Positions 1 to 11,552 of a DNA stretch of 64,000 nucleotides are shown here, in pieces. The stretch comes from Ampullaceana balthica (Eukaryota > Mollusca > Gastropoda > Lymnaeidae): contig CALYLW010000335.1 in assembly GCA_944989445.1 (NCBI GenBank), positions 1-64,000 on the forward strand, given 5' to 3'. Made by a program: the position numbers and the translations under genes. Position 1 is the first letter of the stretch. The number at the start of each line of letters is the position of its first letter. Below the pieces are notes generated by a model, which made no database searches, was not told the origin of the DNA, and saw only the letters and a program-made list of their open reading frames with translations.

Positions 1-485
1 ATAGAAACTCTGACGCCCTGATAGAAACTCTGACGCCCTGATAGAAACTCTGACGCCCTGATAGAAACTCTGACGCCCTGATAGAAACTCTGACGCCCTA
101 ATAGAAACTCTGACGCCCTGATAGAAACTCTGACGCCCTGATAGAAACTCTGACGCCCTGATAGAAACTCTGACGCCCTGATAGAAACTCTGACGCCCTA
201 TAGAAACTCTGACGCCCTGATAGAAACTCTGACGCCCTGATAGAAACTCTGACGCCCTGATAGAAACTCTGACGCCCTGATAGAAACTCTGACGCCCTGA
301 TAGAAACTCTGACGCCCTGATAGAAACTCTGACGCCCTGATAGAAACTCTGACGCCCTAATAGAAACTCTGACGCCCTGATAGAAACTCTGACGCCCTGA
401 TAGAAACTCTGACGCCCTGATAGAAACTCTGACGCCCTGATAGAAACTCTGACGCCCTGATAGAAACTCTGACGCCCTGATAGAA
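1..485. repeat. 20-bp tandem array, open at the window start
   Basis: About 24 copies of a 20-bp unit (atagaaactctgacgccctg) run from base 1. A few units end in ccta instead of cctg, and one unit near 200 has lost a base. The array stops at an N (486), followed by one partial unit before unique sequence, so its true length is not known. Confidence 0.97.
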
Positions 486-497
486 NATAGAAACTCT

Positions 498-1476
498 GTG
501 ACTTGATCAACGCCCTAAATGCCTTTCATTAAAAATTGCTTGATCCAGTTTTTAAATTTGTAAAAACATCTTTTAGTCTGTTTGTTTGTTCTTAGGAATT
601 TTGTTCTAAGATACAGCAACATGTCTAGTCAAACGTAGACCTAAGAGTACGTAACCAGTGTTTGTCCCTTTTGACCGCCATAATAATAAAATATCGTGAA
701 GTTGAAAGAAGTAACTAATCGATAGTGTGAATTAAGAGCCCCCCCCCAACAAAATCAATTGATCCTTTGAGTTCTAGCCAAACATTTGAGGGATCTGTCC
801 AAGTCACTGTTATTTCGTAATGGCACGATTTCCATATCCTCATGGTCTGAACTTTTAGCTGGACACCAACGCCGACAGACTCAGAGGCGGCACTAGTGTT
901 TACGTAGCCCAGTGCGGTAGCTCATGGTGTCTCCCCCTCACGACAAGCCATATCGGTCCTCTGTGTCTAACAGCGGCATATAACTCGAAGATCGGGAACA
1001 TACAGAATTTTAGGGTTTAGGTTTCACTCTTTGTGATGGTGTCATCCGATTCGATCCGCGACCCCCACACCCTCATAGTGACGCCTCTGGACAGACTATC
1101 TCAACAGACCTACAATAGAGATCGGGGTGGTAGAAATTGTTCTGAAAATAGAGAAGAGATTGAAAATCTGATAGCTTAATAGACATATTCGTTTGTCAGT
1201 CTCTTGCAATGACTATTGTGTTATTGCTTATTGCACAGTAATCAAATATTTTTCTATTCGACCGTCTTGTGAATAGTGCAACAATTTATAGACTAAAAGA
1301 AAACTCTTGTTGTTCTGAAAGAGAGAGAGAGAGAGATACGAAAAGACTTGAATGTGTGATTCATCACTATAGCGTCCGATTTCTTACTGTGGTGGTGCAA
1401 GTGACATAGTTATTGTACATTCTGTAAACCAAATGACATCATCGTGATAAAGAAAACTCCAGTGATGGCGTGAAAC
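498..1476. other. Upstream region and probable 5' UTR of the Syt14/16 gene
   Basis: No ORF of interest. It holds one hAT MITE (882-1089), a short GA run near 1320-1336 and otherwise single-copy AT-rich sequence. Transcription of the gene starting at 1477 must begin here or further upstream, but I cannot identify a TATA box or initiator with any certainty. Confidence 0.5.
882..1089. mobile_element. hAT-type MITE with perfect 8-bp target duplication
   Basis: A 208-bp element begins CAGAGGCGGCACTAGTG and ends CATAGTGACGCCTCTG, giving imperfect terminal inverted repeats of about 16 bp. It is flanked on both sides by the same 8 bp, GACAGACT (874-881 and 1090-1097). An 8-bp duplication and CAG..CTG ends are hallmarks of the hAT superfamily. 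It has no coding capacity. A second copy of the family lies at 36422-36722. Confidence 0.88.
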
Positions 1477-1504
1477 ATGGCTGTAGCAGGGGAACATCAA
1501 GCAA
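1477..1504 (+). CDS. SYT14/16-like: Synaptotagmin-14/16-like, exon 1 (start codon exon)
   Basis: The ATG at 1477 has a good Kozak context (A at -3, G at +4) and is followed by codons for MAVAGEHQA plus one base, then the consensus donor gtaagt at 1505. The exon leaves in phase 1. The next exon at 2778 enters in phase 1, and joining them creates an Ile codon and the string MAVAGEHQAIPIEAVAFL. Vertebrate Syt14 proteins, from memory, start with a short MA.. segment before the same EAV.FL hydrophobic block, which supports this as the true N-terminus. It is too short to be found by ORF length; the evidence is donor, phase and family resemblance. The 5' end of the exon (UTR) is not defined. Confidence 0.72.
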
Positions 1505-1658
1505 GTAAGTGTTGGGGCGTGAGGGAAACAAAGTATGGCCGTGTGCGGTGGTGTGGGGGAGAGTGTGGTGTGTGGGGTGTGTGGTGGAGTTGGGGTGTGT
1601 GGTGGTGTGGGGTCGTGTGATGTGTTGAGGTCAGGTGTCTGAGGTGGGGGCTCGAATA

Positions 1659-1846
1659 TGGTATATGAGGACCTGGTGTATGAGGACCTGGTGTATGAGG
1701 ACCTGGTGTATGAGGACCTGGTGTATCAGGACCTGGTGTATGAGGAGCTGGTGTATGAGGACCTGGTGTATGAGGACCTGGTGTATGAGGACCTGGTGTA
1801 TCAGGACGTGGTGTATGAGGACCTGGTGTATGAGGATGTACTGTAT
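1659..1846. repeat. 15-bp tandem array
   Basis: About 12.5 copies of the unit tgaggacctggtgta. Because 15 is a multiple of 3 it creates short open frames on both strands; these are not genes. Confidence 0.95.
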
Positions 1847-2044
1847 TAGTCTCGACTGTGTGTGTGTGTGAGTGTATAGGGGGTGATCTGTGGATGTGAG
1901 GTTTATCATAGTTTATGTTTTCTTATGATCATCTATTGTATTAATTCTGACGTGGTATTCTGTGTGTGTGTGTGTGTGTGCGTGTGGGGGGAGGTGATTT
2001 CTTATACGTGAAAATCATTTATGGGGTCTTTTGTTTTAGTCATG

Positions 2045-2330
2045 ATGTAGGGAGGGGTCTGGAGGGGTCTGGAGGGGTCTGGATGGGTTTGGAGGGGTCT
2101 GGATGGGCCTGGAGGGGTCTGGAGGGGTCTGGAGGGGTCTGGAGGGGTCTGGTGGAGTCTGGAGGGGTCTGGAGGGGTATGGAGGGTATGGAGGGGTCTG
2201 GTTGGGTCTGGAGGGTCTGGTGGGGTCTGATGGGGTCTGGAGGGGTCGTGAAGGGTCTGGAGGGGTCTGGAGTGGTCTGGTGGGGTCTGGTGGGGTCTGA
2301 AGGGGTCTGGAGGGGTCTGGTGTCTGTAAG
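2045..2330. repeat. 10-bp G-rich tandem array (tctggagggg)
   Basis: About 28 degenerate copies of tctggagggg with units where the GGGG is changed to GGTGG or GGATGG. The plus strand has dense G-runs, which could fold as G-quadruplexes in the nascent intron RNA; that is inference. Overlapping open frames on both strands are a by-product. Confidence 0.93.
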
Positions 2331-2777
2331 TCGCATTGTGTGTTGGGGGGGGGTGTGGTTGCTGTATGAAGAGACTCGTGCAAAGTGTCTGATGTTTGGA
2401 TGGTCAAGATGCCCTCGCAATCCTTTCCCTCGAACCAGCACCTGGGTTGAAAGCGATGTCCCGTCATTGCTTGGTTTGAATTATTATTGTCTATTATTGC
2501 AATATAACTGTCAACCCTTAAATAATGTTATAACAGATATAAAGTAAAATATATTTCAGTCCTCCCTTAAATATACGTTTATAAAATGTCACTGTTCTTT
2601 GATGTCAACTATTCTTTAGCATTTACCTCCCCCCCCAAAGCACCCCCCCCCCAAAGCACAGCAAAAGATGTTTTAAAAAATCGAAAAAATTGTAATGTTT
2701 AAAAATAGATTTATATTATTTAAATATCATGAGACTAAAATTGCATTTAAAACGTGTTTTTTTTCTCTCCCTTCCAG

Positions 2778-2930
2778 TCCCGATAGAGGCAGTGGCGTTT
2801 CTCGGAGCAGTGCTTGTCTTCGTCTTTCTTCTGATCATATTCTTCCTGTACCTCAACAAGTCCCTCTGTTTCTCCGACTGCGGTGGATTCCCGTGTATAG
2901 ACAAGGTGCCGCAGAAAGACAGCTTCCTGG
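2778..2930 (+). CDS. SYT14/16-like: Synaptotagmin-14/16-like, exon 2 (transmembrane segment)
   Basis: This 153-bp exon is bounded by a polypyrimidine tract plus cag and the donor gtgagt, and is phase 1 at both ends. It encodes residues 10-60 of the predicted protein. Residues 15-35 are one strongly hydrophobic helix, followed by YLNKSLCF, the Cys-rich piece SDCGGFPC and a polar tail ending KDSFL. The order hydrophobic helix, Y(I/L)NK, CF, GGFP matches the N-terminal anchor of vertebrate Syt14/16, which I recognise from memory of the family. Family members sit in membranes by this single segment and have two C2 domains that lack the calcium-binding acidic residues; none of that is in this exon. 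The cysteines next to the membrane could be palmitoylated (inference). Confidence in the family is high; Syt14 versus Syt16 cannot be decided, as invertebrates usually have one gene for both. Confidence 0.85.
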
Positions 2931-3889
2931 GTGAGTCACATACTTTTTCTTTGTATTATCTATTCTTTGTGTTTTGTTATTTGTTTTGTTATTTGTTTTG
3001 TTATTCCAAAGATCTCTGCCGCTGGTGGTAGAGAGTAATGAGTGCTTACGTCACAAAATGTATTGGTTATTGGTTATGTACATTCATCTCTGTCATAAGT
3101 GAAAGCGCTGGAATTGTTTGTTGTTTTTTAAAAAGTGTTTTAAAACGAGAATGTATGTGTTTTTACTTTATGTCGATTCAAGTTGCAACGAGTGAACATC
3201 GTCTGATGTGGCATGTCTCACTAGTGAGCGCAGTGATCCCCTGCTGGGCTATAGTGATTCCATTGGGTTGGTGATCCTCAAAACAATTTATTGCTATAGT
3301 AGTAAATCACGCTGCCAAAGTCATACTATTAGAAACGGTTTAATTAGCATAACATGATGGGTTTTTGTGTCAATATAAAGCGTTTAATTAATTTTTTTAA
3401 GGTCTATGTTTAATAGAAAAATCATTTGAAAGAAACACCCTGAAAATAACTGGCTCTGTCCATCTTAATGGATCGTGCTTGCTGCTAGCACATGGAGGTT
3501 ACACTTTTATATCACTGTATTACAGTGTATTTAAGCGTAAAATTTCAGTGTTAATTATACTGCGATGTCAAACATTGATCTAATCTACAACTGGCCACAG
3601 TTCGCTGATGGGTTAAAAACAATAACCTTTTAGCTGTCTTCGTGTGTTTAGTTTCATTGAAATACCCAACGCATTATTTTGCAGGCTGCCATTAAGTATT
3701 CACTAACTTGTCAGAAGATTTATTTTTGTTATGACGCGGTAAATAAAGCCTCATGAGCATCAGCTTATATTTAGGGCCTCGCAAAAATTCTGGTTAATTT
3801 GTTGAAAAAAAACTTTTTTGTTCCCTCCCTTGAGTCATTAATTGAAAACTCTACTCTAAAAAACCACCTCGTTGAATCAATCTGAATAG
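2931..3889 (+). other. Intron 2 of the Syt14/16-like gene
   Basis: Starts gtgagt directly after exon 2. It is AT-rich and single-copy with no arrays and no ORF worth calling. It would end with the aatag at 3885-3889 if the exon at 3890 is real. Confidence 0.55.
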
Positions 3890-4093
3890 ACTCAGACGAC
3901 GAGGTTGACCCTGGCGTCACCCAGGATGCATCTGTTAGGATTGACGACGCTCCTGTCGCCGGGCACGCCGCTGCCTGCTCTTCCACGGCCAATAATGGCG
4001 CCGGGAAGAATCCGTCACTTCCTTCACGGCGGCCCGTCGGAAACGCCACAGTTGGCCTCAAGATGGCCGCGAAAAGAGAAGGGCAAGATGGCG
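3890..4093 (+). CDS. SYT14/16-like: Probable exon 3 of the Syt14/16-like gene (acidic linker)
   Basis: A GC-rich 204-bp block stands out from AT-rich surroundings. Read from an acceptor AG at 3888-3889 to a donor GTAAGG at 4094, it is open in a frame that enters and leaves in phase 1, like the other exons of this gene. Joined to exon 2 it continues KDSFL with DSDDEVDPGVTQDASV, then an Ala/Ser/Pro/Arg-rich stretch and ends KREGQDG. The acidic, low-complexity composition suits the linker between the membrane anchor and the C2 domains. The polypyrimidine tract is only moderate, and an in-frame TGA at 3883 lies just upstream, as expected for intron. It could be a cassette exon. The antisense open frame across 3771-4061 is a shadow. 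Confidence 0.6.
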
Positions 4094-4585
4094 GTAAGGG
4101 AAGCGGAGATGCACGTGCTGGCGTGTGAGAACGAGGCGTTCAGCAGACATGGTACTTGGGGCCATTCATACTGCACGTTTATTAACGTTTTATAACGGAT
4201 TTTTATTGGTCTTTATATATTCAACAGATTGATTATTTACATTATATTGCACGGTTTATTTTACCATGTATATATATGAAATTATATGCATTTGATATGC
4301 ACGAAAGAAATTTTGGGTCGAAATTTATTTTTTTAAAATTTTATTTATTTTCTTTACATATTAACATCCGCTTAGAAACCTTTTATGCATAAACTACTCA
4401 AGTTTACATGAAAATAAGTTTTTGTTGGGACTATTGAAATATTTTCGGGACATTTCGGAAGAAAGTTTCCCACGAGAAGCAGCATGATATCGTCCCTGAA
4501 GTAAACAAGTTGATCAAACACAAAAAAAATTGGGAAATTTATTTTAAAATAATTTTATTGAGATCATTCACGAAAATTAAAATTA

Positions 4586-4947
4586 GTGACCTGACTTGAG
4601 GGGAATTGGTGACCTGACTTGAGGGGAATTGGTGACCTGACTTGAGGGGAATTGGTGACCTGACTTGAGGGGAATAGGTGACCTGACTTGAGGGGAATTG
4701 GTGACCTGACTTGAGGGGAATTGGTGACCTGACTTGAGGGGAATTGGTGACCTGACTTGAGGGGAATTGGTGACCTGACTTGAGGGGAATTGGTGACCTG
4801 ACTTGAGGGGAATTGGTGACCTGACTTGAGGGGAATTTTTGACCTGACTTGAGGGGAATTGTTGACCTGACTTGAGGGGAATTGTTGACCTGACTTGAGG
4901 GGAATTGGTGACCTGACTTGAGGGGAATTGGTGACCTGACTTGAGGG
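4586..4947. repeat. 23-bp tandem array
   Basis: About 15.7 copies with core gacctgacttgaggggaat. Units vary mainly after the core (ttggt, ttgtt, ttttt). Minus-strand open frames of 131 and 143 residues are by-products of the array. Confidence 0.96.
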
Positions 4948-6841
4948 TATGAACAACACTACAAGACAAAGGATTTGTTTGAATGAAACAATTGAGCTTT
5001 ACTACTCTGCACATACAAGTGTCGGCGAATGGAGATGGAAGACAAAAGATTTAACTAATTAAAGGTTCTCGAAAAGAAGGCTCTCGGGTCTTGGTTAGGT
5101 GTGTATGATAATAAACGGAGAGTCCTCCAGGGGACTTAACTCTTATTCTAGACTCCAGGGGCGTATTGGTGGTGGGAGCCCGGGGGTTGTAACCTGAAGG
5201 TGGAGACCCCCGCGTAAGTCCTTTCCTTTTTACCACGTTTTTATTAACTTGATTTCGTGTCTGTCCGCATTTTTCAAATTTGCCAACGTAAAATTAAACC
5301 ACTTCTGATGGTTCTAGAGAGCTCAAAATTTTACCACAGATAGATCTTGGATGACAATGCATTGTATCAAAATTACAGATCGATCGAATGTACAGTAATT
5401 ACATTATTGCATTTTAGTTTATCTCCATATAAGCATCTGTATCCGTTTACTCTTCAAGTTCGCGTATCGAGTTCACCCCGTGACCTCATCGTCATGGTAT
5501 TAAAACGTTGGGCAGGCGCTGATGAGGTGTTTCGTAAAATAAATAGAGGTAAAAAAAAAGATTTTTAAAAACCACGTTTTTATAAGTGGACTAAAAAGAA
5601 GAAAATAATATAAAACTTATAAGTTCAGGTACTTTGATTTAATATGATTAAAACGTGGGGCTGGTGTTTGGTATATAAACTAAAGATTCATACTTTAGAA
5701 GGCAAAAGAGAGATCTATAAGTGAGAGAATGAGTGAACTGCATACTTAAAACCTCATAAGCGCCCGCTCCACGTTTTTAGTCATATTAAATTTAATGAAA
5801 GTACTTGAACTTATAAGTTTAAAATTATTTTCTTCTTGTTAGTCCACTTATAAAAACGTGGTTTTTAAAAATATTTTTTTACCTCAATTTATTAATTTGA
5901 GGACACTCAAATGGCCAGGTTTTTATTTTGTTGGGGCGTTAGTTGTGTGTGTGTGTTAGAAGCTTGGACCCCCGCCCCCTCCCAGGCGGCATGAACCCTA
6001 GGGTCCCTGCTCTGCCTGCGTCACTCAAGTTTCCATGTTGTTGTTTCTGCCCAAACAACTAGAAGATCTGGTTCAGATCTGGTATTTGAAGATCATTGCT
6101 CAAATTCATTGAAATTCTTTCCAATCCAAGTTATTCCTAAAACTTCCGTCTGGTCCATTGCATCAAATTGTTTCTATCCTATAAAGAAGCTTGTAAAGAT
6201 TTCAAATCTGCAGATATTCTTTTTTAATTTTACCAATGGTACGCATTAAAATTTACCCTTGCTTCCTTGAAATGATTCCTTAGAAGACGATTTTAAAAGC
6301 TAAACTATATAATTTCGTAGAATTTTCCTGCTCAAATTTTTACAATATTTCCTGTTAACACCAATGTCTTGTTAAAACATAAACATCCGAAATAACAAAA
6401 ACCCAACATCTTCCCAACAAACTATTGTCTCCCTTCGTCCTCACGAGCGAGTAAACTCATGGGGCACTACTCGAGACAACTTCAGAGGGTGGGCACTCGG
6501 CTCAGTTTATTGATTACATCCCCTGGGACACTTAACCGGCTACAATTAGCCTTCATTGCTAATTCCGATACCGTGGTCCTTCTTTTTCTGCCCTTTTATT
6601 GACATGGGGGGCACAAAATGGACTTGTCTTCGTTTAGGTCATCTGTGATGGCATCCATCACATTGTGGACTGGGGCTCGACGTTAACATCTTAAAAAATA
6701 GTTACAAAATTTCATCAGCTCTTCTTTAATATTATGTCATGCTATTATCGTTCGTAGAAGAACATAAGATTCTGCTTGTAAAAATAAAAAATAAAAAGTA
6801 TCTATATTTATAGTCTGAGAATTTTAATCCGAACACAACAA
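4948..6841. other. Mostly single-copy intron sequence
   Basis: Contains one long fold-back element (5541-5890) and otherwise AT-rich DNA with no gene that I can support. Small open frames near 5051-5236 and 5347-5568 show no recognisable protein. Confidence 0.5.
5541..5890. mobile_element. Fold-back MITE with about 115-bp inverted arms
   Basis: The left arm begins near 5541 (gaggtaaaaaaaaag) and the right arm ends near 5890 (tttttttacctc). Both contain the inverted pair aaccacgtttttataagt / acttataaaaacgtggtt, and the similarity runs on through the aagaagaaaat and cttataagttcaggtact segments for over 100 bp with small differences. The roughly 110-bp centre is not inverted. It has no coding capacity. 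I cannot assign a superfamily because no clear target duplication is visible. Confidence 0.75.
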
Positions 6842-9580
6842 ATGTCATTGTCAAATGTCATTCAACTCGATACATTGTCAAATGTCATTCAACTCGACAC
6901 ATTGTCAAATGTCATTCAACTCGACTCATTGTCAATGTCATTCAACTCGACACATTGTCAAATGTCATTCAACTCGACAAATTGTCAAATGTCATTCATC
7001 TCGACACATTTTCAAATGTTATTCAACTCGAAACATTGTCAAATGTCATTCAGCTCGAAACATTGTCAAATGTCATTCAACTCCACACATTGCCAAAATG
7101 TCATTCAATTCGACAAATTGTCAAATGTCATTCAACTCCACACATTGTCAAATGTCATTCAACTCGACACATTGTCAAATGTCATTCAGCTCGACAAATT
7201 ATCAAATGTCTTTCAACTCCACACATTGTCAAATGTCATTCAGCTCGACACATTGTCAAATGTCATTCAACTCGACACATTGTCAAATGTCATTCAAATC
7301 CACACATTGTCAAATGTCATTCAACTCGACACATTGTCAAATGTCATTCCACTCCACACATTGTCAAATGTCATTCAACTCCACACATTGTCAAATGTCA
7401 TTCAGCTCGACACATTGTCAAATGTCATTCAACTCGACACATTGTCAAATGTCATTCAACTCCACACATTGTCAAATGTCATTCAACTCGACACATTTTC
7501 AAATGTCATTCAACTCGACACATTGTCAAATGTCATTCAACTCGACACATTGTCAAATGTCATTCAACTCGACTCATTGTCAAATGTCATTCAACTCGAC
7601 ACATTGTCAAATGTCATTCAACTCGACAAATTGTCAAATAACATTCATCTCGACACATTTTCAAATGTCATTCAACTCGAAACATTGTCAAATGTCATTC
7701 AGCTCGAAACATTGTCAAATGTCATTCAACTCCACACATTGCCAAAATGTCATTCAACTCGACAAATTGTCAAATGTCATTCAACTCCACACATTGTCAA
7801 ATGTCATTCAACTCGACACATTGTCAAATGTCATTCAGGTCGACAAATTATCAAATGTCTTTCAACTCCACACATTGTCAAATGTCATTCAGCTCGACAC
7901 ATTGTCAAATGTCATTCAACTCCACACATTGTCAAATGTCATTCAGATCGACACATTTTCAAATGTCATTCAACTCGACACATTGTCAAATGTCATTCAA
8001 CTCGACACATTGTCAAATGTCATTCAACTCGACTCATTGTCAAATGTCATTCAACTCGACACATTGTCAAATGTCATTCAACTCGACAAATTGTCAAATG
8101 TCATTCATCTCGACACATTTTCAAATGTCATTCAACTCGAAACATTGTCAAATGTCATTCAGCTCGAAACATTGTCAAATGTCATTCAACTCCACACATT
8201 GCCAAAATGTCATTCAACTCGACAAATTGTCAAATGTCATTCAACTCCACACATTGTCAAATGTCATTCAACTCGACACATTGTCAAATGTCATTCAGCT
8301 TGACAAATTATCAAATGTCTTTCAACTCCACACATTGTCAAATGTCATTCAACTCCACACATTGTCAAATGTCATTCAGCTCGACACATTGTCAAATGTC
8401 ATTCAACTCGACACTTTGTCAAATGTCATTCAACTCCACACATTGTCAAATGTCATTCAACTCGACAAATTGTCAAATGTCATTCAACTCCACACATTGT
8501 CAAATGTCATTCAACTCCACACATTGTCAAATGTCATCCAGCTCGACACATTGTCAAATTTCATTCAACTCGACACATTGTCAAATGTCATTCAACTCCA
8601 CACATTGTCAAATGTCATTCAGCTCGACACATTTTCAAATGTCATTCAACTCGACACATTGTCAAATGTCATTCAACTCGACACATTGTCAAATGTCATT
8701 CAACTCGACTCATTGTCAAATGTCATTCAACTCGACACATTGTCAAATGTCATTCAACTCGACAAATTGTCAAATGTCATTCATCTCGACACATTTTCAA
8801 ATGTCATTCAACTCGAAACATTGTCAAATGTCATTCAGCTCGAAACATTGTCAAATGTCATTCAGCTCGACACATTGTCAAATGTCATTCAACTCGACAC
8901 ATTGTCAAATGTCATTCAACTCCACACATTGTCAAATGTCATTCAGCTCGACACATTGTCAAATGTCATTCAGCTCGACAAATTATCAAATGTCTTTCAA
9001 CTCCACACATTGTCAAATGTCATTCAGCTCGACACATTGTCAAATGTCATTCAACTCGACACATTGTCAAATGTCATTCAACTCCACACATTGTCAAATG
9101 TCATTCAACTCGACAAATTGTCAAATGTCATTCAACTCCACACATTGTCAAATGTCATTCAACTCCACACATTGTCAAATGTCATTCAGCTCGACACATT
9201 GTCAAATGTCATTCAACTCGACACATTGTCAAATGTCATTCAACTCCACACATTGTCAAATGTCATTCAACTCGACAAATTGTCAAATGTCATTCAACTC
9301 CACACATTGTCAAATGTCATTCAACTCCACACATTGTCAAATGTCATTCAGCTCGACACATTGTCAAATGTCATTCAACTCGACACATTGTCAAATGTCA
9401 TTCAACTCCACACATTGTCAAATGTCATTCAGCTCGACACATTTTCAAATGTCATTCAACTCGACACATTGTCAAATGTCATTCAACTCCACACATTGTC
9501 AAATGTCATTCAGCTCGACACATTGTCAAATGTCATTCAACTCGACACTTTGTCAAATGTCATTCAGCTCGACACATTTT
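6842..9580. repeat. 27-bp tandem array, about 100 copies, with higher-order structure
   Basis: The unit contains ttcaactcgacacattgtc followed by aaatgtca. Variants (tccacac, gacaaat, cagctcg, catctcg, ttttcaa) recur in the same order, so longer blocks have been copied. Since 27 is a multiple of 3 and the unit has no stop in any plus frame, very long open frames arise (917, 645 and 482 codons) with 9-residue repeats such as MSFNSTHCQ, NVIQLDTLS and KCHSTRHIV. I regard none of these as a gene: they have no signal peptide, no intron logic and exist in all three frames at once. Confidence 0.97.
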
Positions 9581-10144
9581 CTATGGTTTTGTTGAGCCGA
9601 TTCCAGAAGCGCAACAAGTGCATACGTACTCCAACGTTTATACTTTTATACAAGTCACAAACACTATCAAAGACATGGAAATGAACAGACAAATATCCCG
9701 AATAAAGAAAATACTTTTCCCAGTAGGTTTCGACTATGAAGTATGTCAGAATAAAGTCGTCGCGTGAATTTATGTTAATGCAGCCCCCCCCACTCCCTCT
9801 CTCCGTCATATCTCCACTCCGCCCCCTAGTAATGTGTGTCAATGGTTGCACCACGTGATGAGCAGCACACGTGACTTGCACTACCATGGAAATGCTGGAT
9901 TCTAACAATTAGCTGGTCAGCTCAAGCTAAACCAGAGACTCAAGTCCTAACATCCTCACGCCTTGCTTCAGTAGTCTCACGTGCCTGGCTACGCCCACAA
10001 GTTATAGTGGTAAAGTCAACCACTAAGTGACCATGTTGTTTTTTAATTCTAGTTTTATTTTGTACACTTATATAGCTCAATATACCAGCCTATGTCTGGG
10101 CTCACCACCTTTACAGACATTGCCAACAACATAACATGATATAA
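9581..10144. other. Single-copy stretch between arrays
   Basis: No gene recognised. It contains a C-run at 9784-9791 and two CACGTGA E-box-like sites near 9852 and 9868. The minus open frame 9564-9908 shows no known protein. Confidence 0.4.
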
Positions 10145-10530
10145 GACATTGCTCTCTCAATGTTAAGTCATTAAGAGGACATTGCTCTCTCAATGTTAAG
10201 TCATTAACAGGACATTGCTCTCTCAATGTTAAGTCATTAAGAGGACATTGCTCTCTCAATTTTAAGTCATTAAGAGGACATTTCTCTCTCAATGTTAAGT
10301 CATTAACAGGACATTGCTCTCTCAATGTTAAATCATTAACAGGACATTGTTCTCTCACCGTTAAGTCATTAACAGGACATTGCTCTCTCAATGTTAAGTC
10401 ATTAACAGGACATTGCTCTCTCAATGTTAAGTCATTAACAGGACATTGTTCTCTCACCGTTAAGTCATTAACAGGACATTGCTCTCTCACTGTTAAGTCA
10501 TCAACAGGACATTGCTCTCTCAAGTCATTA
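10145..10530. repeat. 33-bp tandem array
   Basis: About 11.7 copies with core gacattgctctctcaatgtt followed by aagtcattaaca. Because 33 is a multiple of 3 the minus strand is open with an 11-residue repeat (REQCPVNDLTL). Not a gene. Confidence 0.96.
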
Positions 10531-10867
10531 ACAGCGATAGAACGCTAAAAATCAACTATGAAATAATGATGCCGCTAAAAAAAAATTACCGGAAATAGAT
10601 TCAAATTGTAAATTCCGTTAATTTGACTATTTTTTTTAAAATGTCATTTATTTAGTTGAAAACCATTTTTGCACATTGTCGAAAACCAGGGGCTTATATT
10701 AAATAATTGCAGCTATACTTCTTTCACAGAGTTATCTTAGCGACTGATCGCCTTGATCTCCTTATATTATTGGATTCGTTCAACATTTTCTTGCCTATTT
10801 CGCATGAGGCGCCTGGCGCCTTAATGTAGTAGAAGCCTCCACTATCCTTCAAACACTACTTAAAATG
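10531..10867. other. Single-copy AT-rich spacer
   Basis: I see no gene or repeat in this 337-bp stretch. Confidence 0.4.
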
Positions 10868-11552
10868 TAGTCCTTTACTTCCATAGGTGTAGTCCTTTAC
10901 TTACATAGGTGTAGTCCTTTACTTACATAGGTGTAGTCCTTTACTTACATAGGTGTAGTCCTTTACTTACATAGGTGTAGTCCTTTACTTCCATAGGTGT
11001 AGTCCTTTACTTACATAGGTGTAGTCCTTTACTTACATAGGTATAGTCCTTTACTTACATAGGTGTAGTCCTTTACTTACATAGGTGTAGTCCTTTACTT
11101 CCATAGGTGTAGTCCTTTACTTACATAGGTGTAGTCCTTTACTTACATAGGTGTAGTCCTTTACTTACATAGGTGTAGTCCTTTACTTACATAGGTGTAG
11201 TCCTTTACTTACATAGGTGTAGTCCTTTACTTACATAGGTGTAGTCCTTTACTTCCATAGGTGTAGTCCTTTACTTCCATAGGTGTAGTCCTTTACTTCC
11301 ATAGGTGTAGTCCTTTACTTCCATAGGTGTAGTCCTTTACTTCCATAGGTGTAGTCCTTTACTTCCATAGGTGTAGTCCTTTACTTCCATAGGTGTAGTC
11401 CTTTACTTCCATAGGTGTAGTCCTTTACTTCCATAGGTGTAGTCCTTTACTTCCATAGGTGTAGTCCTTTACTTACATAGGTGTAGTCCTTTACTTACAT
11501 AGGTGTAGTCCTTTACTTACATAGGTGTAGTCCTTTACTTCCATAGGTGTAG
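10868..11552. repeat. 22-bp tandem array, about 31 copies
   Basis: Core gtagtcctttacttacatag with period 22. Two variants (tacatag and tccatag) are clustered rather than mixed: a run of about ten consecutive tccatag units sits at 11240-11460, a sign of local expansion of one variant. Confidence 0.97.

Larger units (their letters stand above)
1505..2777 (+). other. Intron 1 of the Syt14/16-like gene
   Basis: Begins gtaagt and ends in a pyrimidine-rich tract followed by cag (2775-2777). The 1273-bp intron carries two tandem arrays (15-bp and 10-bp units), GT-rich stretches near 1560-1620 and 1860-1985, and poly-C runs near 2628-2655. Confidence 0.7.

Noticed and set aside
3771..4061. 96-codon minus-strand open frame
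   Set aside because: It lies antisense to the better-supported exon 3890-4093, which has donor, acceptor and phase support.
6842..9684. 917-, 645- and 482-codon open frames
   Set aside because: They overlap in all three plus frames of a 27-bp tandem array with no stop codon in the unit; this is expected from the period and is no sign of a protein.
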